Shown: in pieces, positions 7,509 through 15,445 of the stretch
How positions within the stretch are numbered: position 1 is the stretch's first letter
Layout: the number at the start of each line of letters is the position of its first letter
Assembly (NCBI GenBank): GCA_003132665.1
Contig: PKYN01000008.1
Coordinates: 1 to 64,000 of the forward strand
Direction of reading: 5' to 3'
From: Actinomycetota bacterium
GTDB taxonomy: Bacteria; Actinomycetota; Thermoleophilia; Gaiellales; Gaiellaceae
Length of the DNA stretch: 64,000 nucleotides
Notes under the pieces: generated by a model
What the model was told of the DNA's origin: nothing
Database searches by the model: none
What the model saw: the letters and a program-made list of their open reading frames with translations, nothing else
Translations under genes and position numbers: made by a program

Positions 7509-8204
7509 CTAGCCGACCGAGTACACCACTATGACCGAGGCGCTCACCTGAATGCGACCGCGCTGAACCGGGGCCACTCCCTGAGCCTGTGCCTTCGGAG
7601 CGAGAGCTGCGTAGATCGGCACCACGTTCTGGGTTCCTTCTTTGATCGTGGCGGGCTTGCCCAGGCTGAGGCCCACGTGCTTGGCCATCGAGGCGGCCTT
7701 CGCCTGGGCCTTGTCCAGCGCCTCGTTGAGCGCCTTCTCGTAAGTGAGATCCGTGTTCTCCACCGAGAAGGTCGGCCCGCTCTCGAGATTCGCGCCGGCG
7801 GCGGTAACCTGCGTGATCAGCCGGCCGGCTTTCAAGACCTCGTGCAGGTCGACGCTGACCGAGTTCGAGGCGTTGTAGCCGGTGATGGTCCCGCTCGAGT
7901 TCGTGATCGGATTGACGCTCACCTGTTGCGTCTGGATGTCGCGGGCTGCGACGCCCTCCTGCTTGATCGCGGCGATCACCCGGCGCATGGCCGACGAGTT
8001 GGCAGCCAGCGCCAGACTCGCGGTCGAGCCGTCCTTCGAGACGCCGAACGAGAAGTTGGCCAGGTCGGGCTTGGCCTTGATCGTTGCGTCGGCGCTGACG
8101 CTGATCATCCTTTTCACGGGACGGAAGCGCGAACCACACGCGGTGGTCAGGCCTAGTACGAGCAGCGCGATCACTGCGAGAACGAGCGTGGAGCGCTTCA
8201 TCAT
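7509..8204 (-). CDS. SIMPL domain (DUF541) lipoprotein
   Basis: About 231 residues with an N-terminal signal (MKRSTLVLAVIALLVLG) ending in LTTACGS, a plausible though imperfect lipobox. The rest is a SIMPL/DUF541 domain: ISVSADATIKAKPDLANFSF near residue 40 and ARDIQTQQVSVNPITN near 95. Family members are periplasmic or cell-surface beta-rich proteins that form oligomeric cages, with no settled biochemical role. AGGAGG lies 4 nt before the first of two adjacent ATGs and 7 nt before the second (8201). It is divergent from the rlmD-like gene. Confidence 0.85.
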   Translation of the reverse strand: MMKRSTLVLAVIALLVLGLTTACGSRFRPVKRMISVSADATIKAKPDLANFSFGVSKDGSTASLALAANSSAMRRVIAAIKQEGVAARDIQTQQVSVNPITNSSGTITGYNASNSVSVDLHEVLKAGRLITQVTAAGANLESGPTFSVENTDLTYEKALNEALDKAQAKAASMAKHVGLSLGKPATIKEGTQNVVPIYAALAPKAQAQGVAPVQRGRIQVSASVIVVYSVG

Positions 8205-8333
8205 CGATCCTCCTGGGTGGCGGTTGGAGACATACTGACGGGCCGGGCGGCGGCTCCCGCGCCCGTCTACCCGGATACGTCGCAGCCCGCCCCTTACGTC
8301 ACTGGTCGTGCGCAAGCTAGGCTTGCCGGTCCA

Positions 8334-9710
8334 ATGGCCGCTGCCCCCGTCACGAAAGAGCAGGAGCTAGAGCTCCGCATCGAGTCGCTCGCCTTCGGCG
8401 GCAACGGCGTTGCGCGCCTGGAGGGCTTCGTGCTCTTCGTCCGCCGCGGACTGCCCGGCGATCTCGTGCGCGCCCGCGTCACCAAGGTGAAGCGCAGCCA
8501 CGCCGAGGCCGAGACGATCGAGGTGCTCGAAGCGGGCCCGAGTCGCGTCGAGGCGCCCTGCCCTTACTTCGGCGCCTGCGGCGGCTGCCGCTTCCAGGAT
8601 CTCGCCTACGAGGTGCAGTGCGAGTCGAAGGCCGCGCAGGTCAAAGACGCGCTCGTTCGCATCGCCGGCATCAGTGAGCCGCCGCTCGAGCCGATCGTCC
8701 CGGCCGAGGAGATCTACGGCTACCGCAACAAGCTCGAGTACTCGTTCTCGGCCACGCCCGAGGGTCCGGCGCTCGGCTTCCACCGCGCCGGCCGCTGGGA
8801 CGAGCTGCTGCCGATCGAGCGCTGCCTGCTGACGACCGAGCTGGGCAACTCGATCCGCGCCGCCGTCACGGAATGGGCGCGCGAGGAGGTGCTAGAGGCC
8901 TACGACCAGAAGGAGAAACGCGGTTACCTGCGTCATCTCGTCGTGCGCGAGGGACGCAACACGGGCCAGGCGCTGGTGATGCTCGTGACGGCCTCGGACA
9001 AGCCGTTCGATCGCGACTTCCTCGTTCGCTCGCTGACGAAGTTCCCCGAGGTGCGCTCGATCTACTGGGCTGTCAACGACGGCGTAGGCGAGACCACCAA
9101 TGTTCCGGCCAAGCTCATCTGGGGTGAAGAGGCGATCGAGGAAGAGCTCTGCGGCCTGAACTTTCGGCTGCGCCCCAACGCCTTTCTGCAGACGAACACG
9201 CTGATGGCCGAGAAGCTCTATTCGCTGGCCGGCGAGTACGCGGGCCTGACGGGGGACGAGACGGTCTGGGATCTCTACTGCGGCACCGGCACGATCGGGC
9301 TGACGCTGGCGCGGCAGGCGCGTTCGGTCTGGGGAATCGAGATCTCCGAGGAATCGGTGGCCTGCGCGCTCGAGAATGCCGAGCGAAACTCGGTCGGCAA
9401 TATCGCCTTCTTCGCCGGCAACGTCGGCCAGGTCATACGCGAGCTGAAGGAGCGTTCCGGGTCGCCTGATGTCGTCGTCGTCGACCCGCCCCGCGCCGGA
9501 CTGGCCGGGAAAGCCCTACGCCGCCTGGCCGAGACCGGGGCGCCGCGCATCGTCTACGTCTCCTGCAACCCGACGACTCTCGCCGGCGACTTCAAGCAGC
9601 TGCAGGAGCAGGCGGGCTACCGGCTTGTACGAGCCCAGCCGGTCGACATGTTTCCGCACACGCCGCACGTCGAAACGGTGGCCTTGCTCGAGCGCGAAAC
9701 TTCTGTCTGA
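8334..9710 (+). CDS. 23S rRNA (uracil-5-)-methyltransferase, RlmD/TrmA family
   Basis: Methylates C5 of a uridine in 23S rRNA (or possibly tRNA) using SAM. Order: TRAM RNA-binding domain (residues about 12-70, including LAFGGNGVARLEGFVLFVRR), an Fe-S cluster motif (CPYFGACGGCRFQDL near 78), a SAM site (DLYCGTGTIGLTLA near 315), and the catalytic-Cys motif YVSCNPTTLAGD near 412. The start is ATG 8334; the open frame runs upstream to 8217 but that part is low-complexity. The 458-residue length is normal. No adjacent gene specifies the target base. Confidence 0.9.
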   Translation: MAAAPVTKEQELELRIESLAFGGNGVARLEGFVLFVRRGLPGDLVRARVTKVKRSHAEAETIEVLEAGPSRVEAPCPYFGACGGCRFQDLAYEVQCESKAAQVKDALVRIAGISEPPLEPIVPAEEIYGYRNKLEYSFSATPEGPALGFHRAGRWDELLPIERCLLTTELGNSIRAAVTEWAREEVLEAYDQKEKRGYLRHLVVREGRNTGQALVMLVTASDKPFDRDFLVRSLTKFPEVRSIYWAVNDGVGETTNVPAKLIWGEEAIEEELCGLNFRLRPNAFLQTNTLMAEKLYSLAGEYAGLTGDETVWDLYCGTGTIGLTLARQARSVWGIEISEESVACALENAERNSVGNIAFFAGNVGQVIRELKERSGSPDVVVVDPPRAGLAGKALRRLAETGAPRIVYVSCNPTTLAGDFKQLQEQAGYRLVRAQPVDMFPHTPHVETVALLERETSV

Positions 9711-9878
9711 GCGAAGCTTCGCTCGCCGCGACGGGGTTGCGCATTCCTTCGTGTGCCGCCCGAAGTACCGCCGACGCTCTTCTCGGCTTTTACACACCCC
9801 TGATGTCCAAGCGGAGTCTGGGTGGGATGCTTATGCCAGCTCTCGGTTCGTTCGTGCTCTAACGCCAAGGAGGCCGTC

Positions 9879-11558
9879 GTGAGATTCCATCCGATTCGTT
9901 CAGTGGCGATTGTCGTTTCGATTTGCGCGATCGCGGCTCTCGTCGCCGGCGCTCGAGCAACTCGGAGTGAGGCGGCGCTGACGATCGGCGCTCGCCTGAT
10001 CAAGGACCTGAATCCGGGCGTCAACTCGGGTAATCCGATCGATCTCAAAGTAATAGGCGACGCCTTCTACTTCCAGGCCACGGATGGAACGCACGGCCTC
10101 GAGCTCTGGAAGAGCGACGGAACGGCCGCGGGCACCGCCATGCTCAAGGACATCAACCCGGCGGGCGACAGCCTCCCGAGTGGCTTGACGGCGCTAAGCG
10201 GGGCTCTCTTCTTCGTCGCCAACGACGGAGCCCACGGCGCCGAGCTCTGGAGGAGCGACGGCACCGCGGCCGGGACAGTCCTCGTCAAGGACATCAATCC
10301 GACCAGCGGCGCCGGCAGCAATCCGGGCGACCTCGCGGTGCTCGGCAATACGCTTTTCTTCTCGGCCGGAGACAACAGCCACGGCCGCGAGCTGTGGAAG
10401 AGCGACGGCACACCCGCGGGCACCGTGATGGTCGCGGACATCAACACGACCACCGCCGCCGCGAGTAGCAATCCGAGCGGCCTCATGGCGGTTGCCGGGC
10501 GGATCTACTTCTCCGCCGACAACGGCAAGAACGGCATCGAGCTCTGGAAGAGCGACGGCACGGCGGCCGGTACAGCGCTGGTGAAAAACATCAGGCCCGG
10601 TAGCGCCAGCAGCATGACCACCCTCACTTCGAGCGTGCTCGGAAACTCGCTCTGCTTCCAAGCCAACGACGGAACGCGCGGTATCGAGCTATGGAAGAGC
10701 AACGGCACGGCGGCGGGAACGGCGATGGTCAAGAACATCAGGCCCGGCGCGAATCTGAGCAGCACGCCGAATGAATTCACCACCATCGGCGGCACCATGT
10801 ACTTCGTTGCGACCAATGGGAAGACCGGCCGCGAGCTCTGGAAGACCAACGGCACGTCCGCAAGCACGAGCCTCGTAAAGGACATCAACCCGGGCAGCGG
10901 CGGCGCGGGCATCGCTTCGCCGCACGCCTTCGGTACCAGCCTGGTCTTCCGGGCCAACAATGGAGCGAACGGAGCCGAGCCGTGGAAGAGCGACGGTACG
11001 GCGGCGGGCACCGTGATGATCAAGGACATCAACACCTCGGCCGGCTTCAGCAGCAACCCGACGGGCTTCGTTTCGCTGAGCGGGACCCTCTACTTCGCGG
11101 CAACCGACGGCGCCCACGGTCTCGAGCTGTGGAGGAGCAACGGCACGGCTAGCGGAACGACCATGGTCGCCGACATCAACCCGACGGCCGACAGCAACCC
11201 GAGGTACCTCACGTCGTTCAAGACAGATCTCGTCTTCTCTGCCACTGATCCCGCTCACGGCACGGAGCTCTGGGAATTGGCCGACGTCTCGCCACCTCAG
11301 ACCACGCTCGTCTCCCACCCCAAGAAAACGGTGAAGACGACGAAGGCGATTTCGAAGGCCCGCTTCCGCTTCCGCTCCGACGAGCAGGGCTCGAAGTTCG
11401 CCTGCAAGCTCGACGGCGGTGCGTGGAAGGACTGCAGCTCGCCCAAGACGATCAAGGTCAAGAAGGGCAAGCACACCTTCCAGGTACGCGCGACCGACAG
11501 AGCCGGCAACGTCGACAGCACACCGGCCAAGTGGGTCTGGAGAGTGAAGCGGGTCTAG
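9879..11558 (+). CDS. Secreted ELWxxDGT-repeat protein
   Basis: A 559-residue exported protein built from about nine tandem units of roughly 48 residues. Each carries a variant of GxELWxSDGTAAGTxxVKDI followed by a YFxAxDGxHG strand; the ninth is partial (GTELWELAD). These repeats are predicted to form a beta-propeller-like surface domain. Residues about 490-559 form a separate Ig-like or TNFR-style module (SKFACKLDGGAWKDCSSP, then AGNVDSTPAKW). GTG 9879 has AAGGAGG upstream and leads into a signal sequence (SVAIVVSICAIAALVAGARA). It is probably a cell-surface or secreted adhesin-like protein. Confidence 0.85.
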   Translation: MRFHPIRSVAIVVSICAIAALVAGARATRSEAALTIGARLIKDLNPGVNSGNPIDLKVIGDAFYFQATDGTHGLELWKSDGTAAGTAMLKDINPAGDSLPSGLTALSGALFFVANDGAHGAELWRSDGTAAGTVLVKDINPTSGAGSNPGDLAVLGNTLFFSAGDNSHGRELWKSDGTPAGTVMVADINTTTAAASSNPSGLMAVAGRIYFSADNGKNGIELWKSDGTAAGTALVKNIRPGSASSMTTLTSSVLGNSLCFQANDGTRGIELWKSNGTAAGTAMVKNIRPGANLSSTPNEFTTIGGTMYFVATNGKTGRELWKTNGTSASTSLVKDINPGSGGAGIASPHAFGTSLVFRANNGANGAEPWKSDGTAAGTVMIKDINTSAGFSSNPTGFVSLSGTLYFAATDGAHGLELWRSNGTASGTTMVADINPTADSNPRYLTSFKTDLVFSATDPAHGTELWELADVSPPQTTLVSHPKKTVKTTKAISKARFRFRSDEQGSKFACKLDGGAWKDCSSPKTIKVKKGKHTFQVRATDRAGNVDSTPAKWVWRVKRV

Positions 11559-11665
11559 TAGCGGCGAAAGCCAAAGCCGACCTCGCTTGTAGCGAGAGCC
11601 TCAGTGTTCTACGATCGCGCGGCAAGCGAATCCATGCGCGCAAGCGCTGAAAAGGGGCCCAGTAC

Positions 11666-12142
11666 ATGAGACTGAAGCTGATCTTTGCCGTCGTCGTTGG
11701 TCTACTGCTCGTGGCCGCGCCCGGCTGCGGCTCGAAAAAGAAGTCGGCCGCGACGACCAAGGCAACGACGACGCAGCAGACGACTACTTCTACTTCGACA
11801 ACTACGGCAGGCGGTTTGAACCTGTCGAACAAGGACTGCGCAAACCTTCTGGCCGCACAGTCGACCATTCAAAAAGCAACTACCGGCAACCTCCCGAGCG
11901 ATATCGCAGCGCAGATCGCCGCCCTACAGACGCTCGCCAAGACCGCTCCGGCCGCTATTAGGGGCGACTTCCAGGTGCTGGCCCAGGCCGCCGGCAAGCT
12001 CGCCAAGTTGAACGTGAAACCGGGGCAGCAACCTACGGCAGCGCAGATCCAACAGCTGCTGGCGACTCTGGACATCGCGAAGTTGACCACGGCATCTCAG
12101 CACATCGCCGCCTGGGCGAAGACGAACTGCGTAAAGAAGTAA
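11666..12142 (+). CDS. Putative lipoprotein with Thr-rich linker
   Basis: A 158-residue protein with a lipoprotein signal (MRLKLIFAVVVGLLLVAAPG followed by Cys), then a low-complexity Thr/Ser/Gln tether (residues about 30-50) and a helical domain rich in Ala and Gln that contains two cysteines (KDCANLL and TNCVKK), possibly disulfide-bonded. This layout is common in actinobacterial surface lipoproteins of unknown function. The gene is monocistronic and ends in a hairpin terminator at 12171-12208. Confidence 0.7.
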   Translation: MRLKLIFAVVVGLLLVAAPGCGSKKKSAATTKATTTQQTTTSTSTTTAGGLNLSNKDCANLLAAQSTIQKATTGNLPSDIAAQIAALQTLAKTAPAAIRGDFQVLAQAAGKLAKLNVKPGQQPTAAQIQQLLATLDIAKLTTASQHIAAWAKTNCVKK

Positions 12143-12170
12143 TCCCGGGAACGCGAGAGTAACGCCTGCT

Positions 12171-12208
12171 CGAGCCCTGTCCCCGCCGGGGGCGGGGCTC
12201 GCGCTTTT
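12171..12208 (+). terminator. Rho-independent terminator
   Basis: GC-rich stem CCCCGCC/GGCGGGG extended by CGAG/CTCG, followed by GCGCTTTT, 29 nt after the lipoprotein stop codon. Confidence 0.7.
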
Positions 12209-12287
12209 CGGGCCCGCTTTCGCCCGCGAAGCGGCGCGAGCTTCCTTGGTGCTAGGCGAGGCGGGCGCCGTCCACTACGCTCCGACC

Positions 12288-13169
12288 ATGTCCGAGCCCG
12301 ACTACAACGAGGTCGAGTCCGAGGAAAGGCGCCGCCTTCTCCGATCGTTCGGCTATTGGGATCTGGTTGCTCTCGGCGCCGTGGTCGGAGCCGGGCTCGG
12401 CTTCCTCTACGGACTCGCGCACGCGCCGCGCGAGCGGGCGTGGGACGTTTTCGCCGGCATGGCGGTCGGGGCGATCTGTGCCCTCGTCGTCGGTTGGGCC
12501 AGAGCGCAAAGCCGCGCCCGCCAGCGCTTCTTCACACGCTGGGCGGCCGAACGCCAGTGGCTCTACGAAGCCCGAGGCGAGCCGTTCGAAGACACCCTCT
12601 TTCTGCAGAGCGGAGACAAGCGCAAGGCAAGCGATTTCTTCTCTGGCTTCTGGCCCGGGTCGGGGGCTGTGCTCTATCAGCACAAACGGATCGTGGGACG
12701 TGGCGACGACGAGCAGGAGACCGATTACGTCGTATTGCACTTCTCGCTCCGTCGGCCGCTGATCGACCTGCTTCAGATCTCACCTCGCAGCCACGCAGCC
12801 GAGCTGGGGGAGAAGCTCTTCGGTCACAGCGAGATCCACGAGCGGATCGAGCTCGAGTCGACCGAGCTCGATCAGCACTTTCGAGTCAGCGGCCTGCGCG
12901 GACGCGAGGACGAGGTCAGGAGGCTGCTGACGCCGAGCGCGATCGTCAAGCTGCTCGACTTCCAACGTGCGTGCTCGAATGAAAGCGCCCGCTTCGAGAT
13001 TCTCGGATCCAACGTAGCTTTCCTCGTCAAGGGGACGCTGTCGCCGAAGCAGCCGCAGCTGATCGAGGGGCGGCTCGAGTTGTGGCGGCCGATAGCGAGC
13101 TGGCTGATGGAAGAAGCAGACGAGCAGGCGCGGCTGCCTGAAGCTGTTCGCGAAGAAGGGCCGTCGTGA
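12288..13169 (+). CDS. Membrane-anchored protein encoded with lemA
   Basis: A 293-residue protein with two N-terminal hydrophobic segments (LVALGAVVGAGLGFLYGLA and VFAGMAVGAICALVVGW) and a soluble region containing RFFTRWAAERQWLYEARGEP and YVVLHFSLRRPLIDLLQISP. That region recalls DUF3137-type partners of LemA proteins, but I cannot assign it firmly. ATG 12288 is preceded at 6 nt by TACGCT (12276-12281), fitting a leaderless start. The stop overlaps the GTG start of lemA (GTGA), so the two are translationally coupled and probably act together at the membrane. Confidence 0.65.
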   Translation: MSEPDYNEVESEERRRLLRSFGYWDLVALGAVVGAGLGFLYGLAHAPRERAWDVFAGMAVGAICALVVGWARAQSRARQRFFTRWAAERQWLYEARGEPFEDTLFLQSGDKRKASDFFSGFWPGSGAVLYQHKRIVGRGDDEQETDYVVLHFSLRRPLIDLLQISPRSHAAELGEKLFGHSEIHERIELESTELDQHFRVSGLRGREDEVRRLLTPSAIVKLLDFQRACSNESARFEILGSNVAFLVKGTLSPKQPQLIEGRLELWRPIASWLMEEADEQARLPEAVREEGPS

Positions 13170-13699
13170 CGGCTTTCTACGTCGTGCTGGCGCTGTTTGC
13201 CTGTGCCGGCCTGCTCCTGGCGTTCTCCTACAACCGGCTCGTTCGCCTGCGCAACAAGGTCGCCGAGGCCTGGCGGGACGTGGACGTTCAGCTCCAGCGC
13301 CGTCACGACATGATTCCGAGGTTGGTCGAGCTCGTCAAGGCCTACGCGGCTCACGAGGGCGAGCTCTTCGCCAAGCTGGCGCGGCTGCGAGGCGAGGCCG
13401 AAACTGCGAGCGGCCCGGTTACGAAGAGCGCGCCGGAAAGCGAGCTGGCTGCCGCTCTCGGTACGACGATCGCCGTGGCCGAGAGCTATCCGAGCCTGCG
13501 CGCGGCAGAGAACTTCCTCGCGTTGCAGAGGGAGATCGCCGAGACGGAGAGCGAGGTCGCCGCGGCGCGCATCATCTACAACGGTAACGTCCGCATCTTC
13601 AACACGCGCATCCAGACGCCCCCGGTCAGCTTCTACGCCGACCTGCTCGGCTTCGAGCCGGCCGCCTTCTTCCAGGCCGGCGCGGAGGGCACGGTCTAG
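13166..13699 (+). CDS. LemA family protein
   Basis: A 177-residue LemA-family membrane protein: one N-terminal transmembrane helix (residues 3-20) followed by a long helical bundle facing the cytoplasm or periplasm. Diagnostic segments are SYNRLVRLRNKVAEAWRDVD near residue 22, RRHDMIPRLVELVKAYAAHE near 45, and the closing YNGNVRIFNTRIQTPPVSFY near 140. The molecular function of LemA proteins is not settled. It overlaps the preceding membrane-protein gene by 4 bp and converges on the presenilin-like gene, whose stop it overlaps by 4 bp. Confidence 0.9.
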   Translation: MTAFYVVLALFACAGLLLAFSYNRLVRLRNKVAEAWRDVDVQLQRRHDMIPRLVELVKAYAAHEGELFAKLARLRGEAETASGPVTKSAPESELAAALGTTIAVAESYPSLRAAENFLALQREIAETESEVAAARIIYNGNVRIFNTRIQTPPVSFYADLLGFEPAAFFQAGAEGTV

Positions 13700-14811
13700 C
13701 CCTCGGGCTGCGGCTCCGCCGGGAGGTCGAGGTCGACCTCGTCGCCGCCGCGAAAACGGCGCCAGATCAGGTCCGCGTTGACGAGCAGGAAGGCGAGCGA
13801 GATGCCGGGAAGCGCGGGTAACCCGCTCGTCTTGAAGGGATCGGCGTAGACGGCCAGTACGGTCGTCAGTCCGAGCGAGGCGACCAGCGCCAGCCAGGTT
13901 GCCCGGCGCCTGAGCCCAAAGCGGGCGGCCGCGCCGAGAAAGAGCGAGAAGAAGAGCACGTCGGGCAGGCCGAGCCCGGCAGAAGTGGGCGCGCTCGCCG
14001 TGCGCAGCCCGCCCGGCGCGAGCTTGCCCGTCTTGTCCGTGACGCTCGAAGTTCCCTCGCCTGCGGCCGGGAAGACGGCGGTCGCCTCTCCGCTCGCGCG
14101 ACCGCCGGCCAGCGCCACGACGCGATAGCTGAGCCGCTTGCCGGCCGGCTCGGCACCGTCGCTGAAGCTGATTCGCTCGCCGCAGCTATCCGACGGGCGG
14201 CAGAAAGAGCCCGGCGCCAGCAGCAACTCCCGTCCGCTGCCTATCTGTCGATACACCCGCCAGGCACTGACGCCGGCGTTCGTGGGCGCCGTCCAGCGCA
14301 GCGTCACGGTTCGCTCGCCCGGCACGAGGAAGGCGATGGAGCTGACGTCGAAGACCTGCGGCTTCTGGGTCACCACGTAGTGGGTCGGCCCGCGCCAGAC
14401 CGAGAGTGTGTCGGCTGCCGGGATGAGCAGCGCAAGCAGAACGACCCAACTCAGCTTCTCGAAGAAGCGCAGGAAGAGAAAGCCAAGCAGCGCGGCGGCC
14501 GCGAGCTTCGGCAACGAGGCGTAGAGATCGGCGCCGATCAGGTAGAGGACGCCAGCCATCGCCGCGAAGGCGAGCACGGCCTGTACGAGCAGGCGCGCGC
14601 GACGCAAGGGCAGGACGAGCAGAACGGTCGTGAAGGCCAGCGCGCTCAGCGCGAAGCCGACCCAGAGCACGGCGGCCCATTCGGGCAGGTCGGGCAGAAA
14701 CTCACTACTCGCGTAGTAGGCGCCGAGCAGCAACAGAATGCCGACGGCCAGCGCCGGTCTACGTAGTCGAGCGCGTTTCAAGTTGCGTGCTCCGCCGTCC
14801 TCGCCTCGCAT
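13696..14811 (-). CDS. Presenilin-like (A22-type) intramembrane aspartyl protease with fibronectin-like insert
   Basis: A 371-residue protein with about eight predicted membrane helices: near 20-38, 46-66, 74-94, 101-118, 121-138, 280-298, 304-322 and 332-350. Three features match presenilin/signal-peptide-peptidase relatives: D134 in PAADTLSVWRGPTH (equivalent to the YD helix), D284 in GLPDVLFFSLFLGAA (equivalent to GxGD, with Pro for the second Gly), and PALP at 332-335. Between the two catalytic helices lies a region of about 140 residues containing a fibronectin-III-like fold (TVTLRWTAPTNAGVSAWRVY, then LSYRVVALAGG). It probably cleaves membrane proteins within the bilayer. It lies 22 bp downstream of the UDG-family gene on the same strand. 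The protease assignment is inference from motifs. Confidence 0.65.
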   Translation of the reverse strand: MRGEDGGARNLKRARLRRPALAVGILLLLGAYYASSEFLPDLPEWAAVLWVGFALSALAFTTVLLVLPLRRARLLVQAVLAFAAMAGVLYLIGADLYASLPKLAAAALLGFLFLRFFEKLSWVVLLALLIPAADTLSVWRGPTHYVVTQKPQVFDVSSIAFLVPGERTVTLRWTAPTNAGVSAWRVYRQIGSGRELLLAPGSFCRPSDSCGERISFSDGAEPAGKRLSYRVVALAGGRASGEATAVFPAAGEGTSSVTDKTGKLAPGGLRTASAPTSAGLGLPDVLFFSLFLGAAARFGLRRRATWLALVASLGLTTVLAVYADPFKTSGLPALPGISLAFLLVNADLIWRRFRGGDEVDLDLPAEPQPEG

Positions 14812-14833
14812 TCGCCGATCGCCGAGACTCGTC

Positions 14834-15421
14834 TCAGTAGGGCGGCTGTTCCGCCCACCACGGCCCGATCAGCTTGAAAGACTTCCAGAACGCCGTCTTG
14901 GCCGCTTGCTCGTCGAGCGAGGCGTCGATATCGGGGCAGAACAGCACTTCGATCGTCGAGGTGAAGCGCTGCACGGCGCCGAGCGTGGGCTCGAGCTTCT
15001 CGGCGAGCGGGAACTCGAGTTCGTTCACGAAGCGAAGCGTCTGCTCGCCCATGACAACGAGCAGCCGCGGCTGAACGATGTGCAGCTCGCGCAGCAGATA
15101 GGGAAGAGCTTCGGCCTCGTCCTCGGCGGCCAGCTTGAGGCAGTTCGTCCCGTAGATCGTCATCGGATCGACGTGCAGGCGCTGCAACGACTTCAGGATC
15201 GCCTGACCGGAGCGGCCGAAGAAGGCGACGCCCTCCTGGATCTCGGCCGGCTTGGGGTCGAACTTGAGCAGCATGATGTCGGCCAGCGGATGCCCCGACC
15301 CGAGCACGACCGCGCGCGGGCCATCACCTGCTGCGGCGATCTCATGGCCGAGATCGTTGATCTCGGTGATCGCCTTCTTCAGGTACTTCTCGAACAGTTC
15401 GTCTTTGGGCACGACGGGCAC
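14834..15421 (-). CDS. Uracil-DNA glycosylase superfamily protein
   Basis: A 195-residue protein of the UDG fold. Visible pieces are GVAFFGRSGQAILKSLQRL near residue 65 (equivalent to GRPFVGRAGQLL in family 4 and 5 enzymes), IYGTNCLKL near 89, and LLVVMGEQTLRF near 121. The N-terminal Fe-S cysteines of family 4 enzymes are absent, and the usual acidic GEAPG motif is replaced by LGSGHPLADIML, so activity on uracil is uncertain. The frame starts with GTG 15421. A second GTG at 15412 has TATCGT 7 nt upstream and may be the true leaderless start. Confidence 0.75.
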   Translation of the reverse strand: MPVVPKDELFEKYLKKAITEINDLGHEIAAAGDGPRAVVLGSGHPLADIMLLKFDPKPAEIQEGVAFFGRSGQAILKSLQRLHVDPMTIYGTNCLKLAAEDEAEALPYLLRELHIVQPRLLVVMGEQTLRFVNELEFPLAEKLEPTLGAVQRFTSTIEVLFCPDIDASLDEQAAKTAFWKSFKLIGPWWAEQPPY

Positions 15422-15445
15422 GATAGGCGGGTCCTAAGTTCTCGC

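Noticed and set aside
9879-11558. Possible assembly-generated tandem repeat in the ELWxxDGT gene
   Set aside because: Units differ from each other throughout, and such repeats are a known protein family.
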